A DNA stretch of 14,486 bases from an uncultured Collinsella sp. (GTDB taxonomy: Bacteria > Actinomycetota > Coriobacteriia > Coriobacteriales > Coriobacteriaceae). The notes beneath the pieces are model-generated. The model searched no databases. It was not told the origin of the DNA and saw only the letters and a list, made by a program, of their open reading frames with translations. This document shows positions 13,359 through 14,486 of this stretch, one piece after another. The stretch covers positions 1-14,486 of the forward strand of contig USOG01000021.1 in NCBI GenBank assembly GCA_900556365.1, given 5' to 3'. Numbering within the stretch: position 1 is the first letter of the stretch; each line of letters opens with the position of its first letter. Position numbers and translations under genes: made by a program.

Positions 13359-13997
13359 CTATCCTCTCTTCCTTGCAGCGTCGGAGGCGCGGCGCGCCAG
13401 CGCATCGGCGCGCGGCAACCATGTGTCGAGCAACTCATCACACGCCGTCTCGAGCTCCTCAGCACGAGCGCGATCCTTCATAGACGTGGTGTTCGCAAAG
13501 AGCGTCAAACTCGCGCCCTGCATAGCGGCACGGCAGAACACGGCGCCGCACGCCACATCGGACAGCAGTTGACGCGAACCCTTGTCGGCCATGTCCTCGA
13601 GCAGCGCCAACGCACGCCCGCAGGCATCCATAATGCGATACGGCGGCATAGCGGCCACATGCAGCGCATCCTGAATCGCGGTCGCTCGAGCCGGATCGTC
13701 ACGCGGAATACCGTACGCCGCGGACACCTGCCCGTAGGCACGAACGTCCTCGGCAACCAGACCCACAAGTTCCTGCGCCAACTTATCCGCCTGGGCAAAC
13801 GCGCGCGTCAGGTCATCCGCACGATCAGCAAGCGCGGGATTGGTCGCACCATAGCGGGCAACCATTCCGCACAGCGAGGCGCCCAGCGCGCCCACAAAGG
13901 CGCTCGCGCTGCCACCGCCGGGAACCGGCTCGCGCGCGGCAAGCGCCTCGGCAAACCCGCGGCAGGTCTTGTCCATCATCTCTTGGCTCATACGCAT
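13359..13997 (-). CDS. fchA: Cyclodeaminase/cyclohydrolase family protein, likely methenyl-THF cyclohydrolase (FchA-like)
   Basis: A 212-residue single-domain protein of the FTCD_C family. The family includes formimino-THF cyclodeaminase and the clostridial stand-alone methenyl-THF cyclohydrolase FchA. The signature PVPGGGSASAFVGALGASL lies at 24-42, and LLSDVACGAVFCRAAMQGASL (split as LLSDVACGAVFC at 144-155, then RAAMQGASL) matches the conserved second half. It is soluble and helical, of normal family length. There is no formiminotransferase domain and no histidine-degradation gene nearby. With an adjoining FolD that has lost cyclohydrolase residues, the cyclohydrolase reading is favoured over cyclodeaminase. 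The start may be ATG 13997 or ATG 13991; GAAGG lies 3 or 9 nt upstream respectively. It is the first gene of a two-gene folate operon with its own promoter. Confidence 0.85.
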   Translation of the reverse strand: MRMSQEMMDKTCRGFAEALAAREPVPGGGSASAFVGALGASLCGMVARYGATNPALADRADDLTRAFAQADKLAQELVGLVAEDVRAYGQVSAAYGIPRDDPARATAIQDALHVAAMPPYRIMDACGRALALLEDMADKGSRQLLSDVACGAVFCRAAMQGASLTLFANTTSMKDRARAEELETACDELLDTWLPRADALARRASDAARKRG

Positions 13998-14018
13998 GCA
14001 CCTTCAAGTCATATACAT

Positions 14019-14042
14019 CGGTCGGGCGGCAACCGCCGACCG
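14019..14042 (-). promoter_or_regulatory. Leader hairpin of the folate operon
   Basis: CGGTCGG and CCGACCG pair over 7 bp, then after one bulged G a 3-bp CGG/CCG stem closes a 3-nt loop. The hairpin lies about 15 nt upstream of the ribosome site of the cyclohydrolase-family gene. There is no T-run, so termination is unlikely. An effect on mRNA stability or translation is possible. Confidence 0.4.
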
Positions 14043-14068
14043 ACCGCATCGATCACATAATGGTGCTT

Positions 14069-14097
14069 AGTCTAGCCCATAAGTACATAAGCGTCAG
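14069..14097 (-). promoter_or_regulatory. Promoter of the fchA-folD operon
   Basis: CTGACG (14097-14092) and TAGACT (14074-14069) on the minus strand match four of six bases each to the -35 and -10 consensus, with an ideal 17-nt spacer. Transcription would start near 14062, about 65 nt before the cyclohydrolase-family start codon. Confidence 0.5.
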
Positions 14098-14152
14098 CGC
14101 ACCTGGTCATCGCGGATTTCTATGACGAACGATAGGCGTCGGCGCCGCAAAC

Positions 14153-14171
14153 ATGGGACGCATAGCCCACC
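14153..14171 (+). repeat. Direct repeat copy 1 in the leader
   Basis: ATGGGACGCATAGCCCACC, matching the copy at 14361-14379 in 17 of 19 bases. TGGG and CCCA within each copy can pair as a small hairpin. Confidence 0.55.
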
Positions 14172-14279
14172 TTTCGAGACTCCCGAACGACACAAACTGG
14201 GGCATATCCATAAGTAAGGAACCCGTTGGGGCAACGCCCGCGTACACGCGCCCCTTTAAACAAACGGGCACCTCACCCC

Positions 14280-14314
14280 GGGGAGAGCCGGCAGCACCGG
14301 CCCTCCCCTCTTTT
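14280..14314 (+). terminator. Intrinsic terminator or attenuator upstream of the last gene
   Basis: GGGGAG-A-GCCGG (14280-14291) pairs with CCGGC-C-CTCCCC (14297-14308) around a CAGCA loop, with one internal A-C mismatch, and is followed by TCTTTT (14309-14314). There is no plus-strand gene just before it, so it probably ends a leader or small RNA transcript. Confidence 0.85.
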
Positions 14315-14360
14315 GCGCCCGGACATATTGCCACTTAACGGCGCAAATCCGGCCCCCAGA

Positions 14361-14379
14361 ATGGGACACATGGCCCACC
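14361..14379 (+). repeat. Direct repeat copy 2 in the leader
   Basis: ATGGGACACATGGCCCACC, 208 nt after copy 1 and on the far side of the terminator. Both copies follow a nearby GCGCAAA- or CCGCAAA-like sequence, so the similarity may extend loosely upstream. Confidence 0.55.
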
Positions 14380-14451
14380 CGAACGAGCCGCTCACGCGTA
14401 CAGTAAAGGCAGGTAATCCATGGGCGGTTACAGATCGAGGAGGACACGACC

Positions 14452-14486
14452 ATGAAAAAGAAGGCCTTTGCGATTCTCACCCTCTG
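14452..14486 (+). CDS. Start of a secreted or membrane protein (partial, runs off the window)
   Basis: ATG at 14452 is preceded by a strong GAGGAGGA ribosome site (14437-14444) at a suitable distance. The first residues, MKKKAFAILTL, have the basic start and hydrophobic run of a signal peptide. Only 11 codons are visible, so the product cannot be named. The terminator-bearing leader suggests that its expression is controlled. Confidence 0.7.
   Translation, partial: MKKKAFAILTL

Larger units (their letters stand above)
14098..14451 (+). other. Structured non-coding leader before the last gene
   Basis: About 350 nt without a credible gene. It holds a duplicated 19-bp motif, GC-rich self-pairing stretches (for example GGCGTCGGCGCCGC near 14135-14148), and a strong plus-strand intrinsic terminator about 140 nt before the start codon at 14452. 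A terminator in a leader can mean attenuation, by a riboswitch or other sensor, or the end of a small separate RNA. I could not match the sequence to a known riboswitch class. No strong plus-strand promoter was identified; TACAGT at 14399-14404 resembles a -10 box but has no -35. Confidence 0.45.

Noticed and set aside
14143..14180. Possible c-di-GMP riboswitch, from GCAAAC followed by GGGACGCA and GCCCAC
   Set aside because: The similarity covers only a few bases. The helix normally between the two conserved segments is missing, and no receptor motif follows.
14107..14334. A 75-codon minus-strand open frame in the last gap
   Set aside because: It runs through the terminator hairpin, has no convincing ribosome site, and resembles no family I recognise.

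Overview
The window is GC-rich, densely coded bacterial DNA. A class III fructose-1,6-bisphosphatase, GtrA-type membrane proteins, DUF4430 surface proteins and a C69 dipeptidase together suggest a Gram-positive, gut-type Coriobacteriia (Collinsella-like). This assignment rests on family content and remembered gene style, not on a marker gene. No rRNA, tRNA or CRISPR array was seen.

Layout, left to right. (1) Plus strand, 46-3063: fbp, then two tandem GtrA-family paralogues, closed by a strong intrinsic terminator at 3090-3123. Both gaps between these genes carry strong dyad symmetry. (2) Minus strand, 8242 down to 3163: a promoter, a cobalamin riboswitch, a 1262-residue secreted protein (four DUF4430/transcobalamin-C-like domains, a PQQ-like propeller, an InlB B-repeat, a Lys/Ser/Asp stalk and a C-terminal anchor), an overlapping 300-residue membrane-anchored DUF4430 protein, and a terminator. 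(3) Minus strand, 10523 down to 8256: a phasin-like small helical protein and an ABC1/UbiB-family kinase-like membrane protein, closed by a terminator. (4) Minus strand, 12146 down to 10623: a C69-family dipeptidase. (5) 12230-12467: a 238-bp intergenic element with perfect 35-bp terminal inverted repeats and an internal terminator hairpin. (6) Minus strand, 14097 down to 12502: a promoter, a cyclodeaminase/cyclohydrolase-family protein (FchA-like) and a FolD-family protein, separated by 2 nt. (7) Plus strand, 14098-14486: a structured leader with an intrinsic terminator and a duplicated 19-bp motif, then the first codons of a secreted protein that runs off the window.

The most notable system is the riboswitch-controlled DUF4430 pair. 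DUF4430 resembles the C-terminal cobalamin-clasping domain of animal intrinsic factor and transcobalamin, and the transcript starts with a B12-sensing RNA. The simplest reading is a B12-repressed cell-surface corrinoid capture module: a long, stalked multi-domain receptor plus a short membrane-tethered partner. The second is the one-carbon pair. The FolD protein lacks the usual catalytic lysine (Ala52) and the paired glutamine (Phe96) needed for cyclohydrolase chemistry, while its neighbour belongs to the family that includes the stand-alone methenyl-THF cyclohydrolase. This suggests the two steps are split between two proteins.
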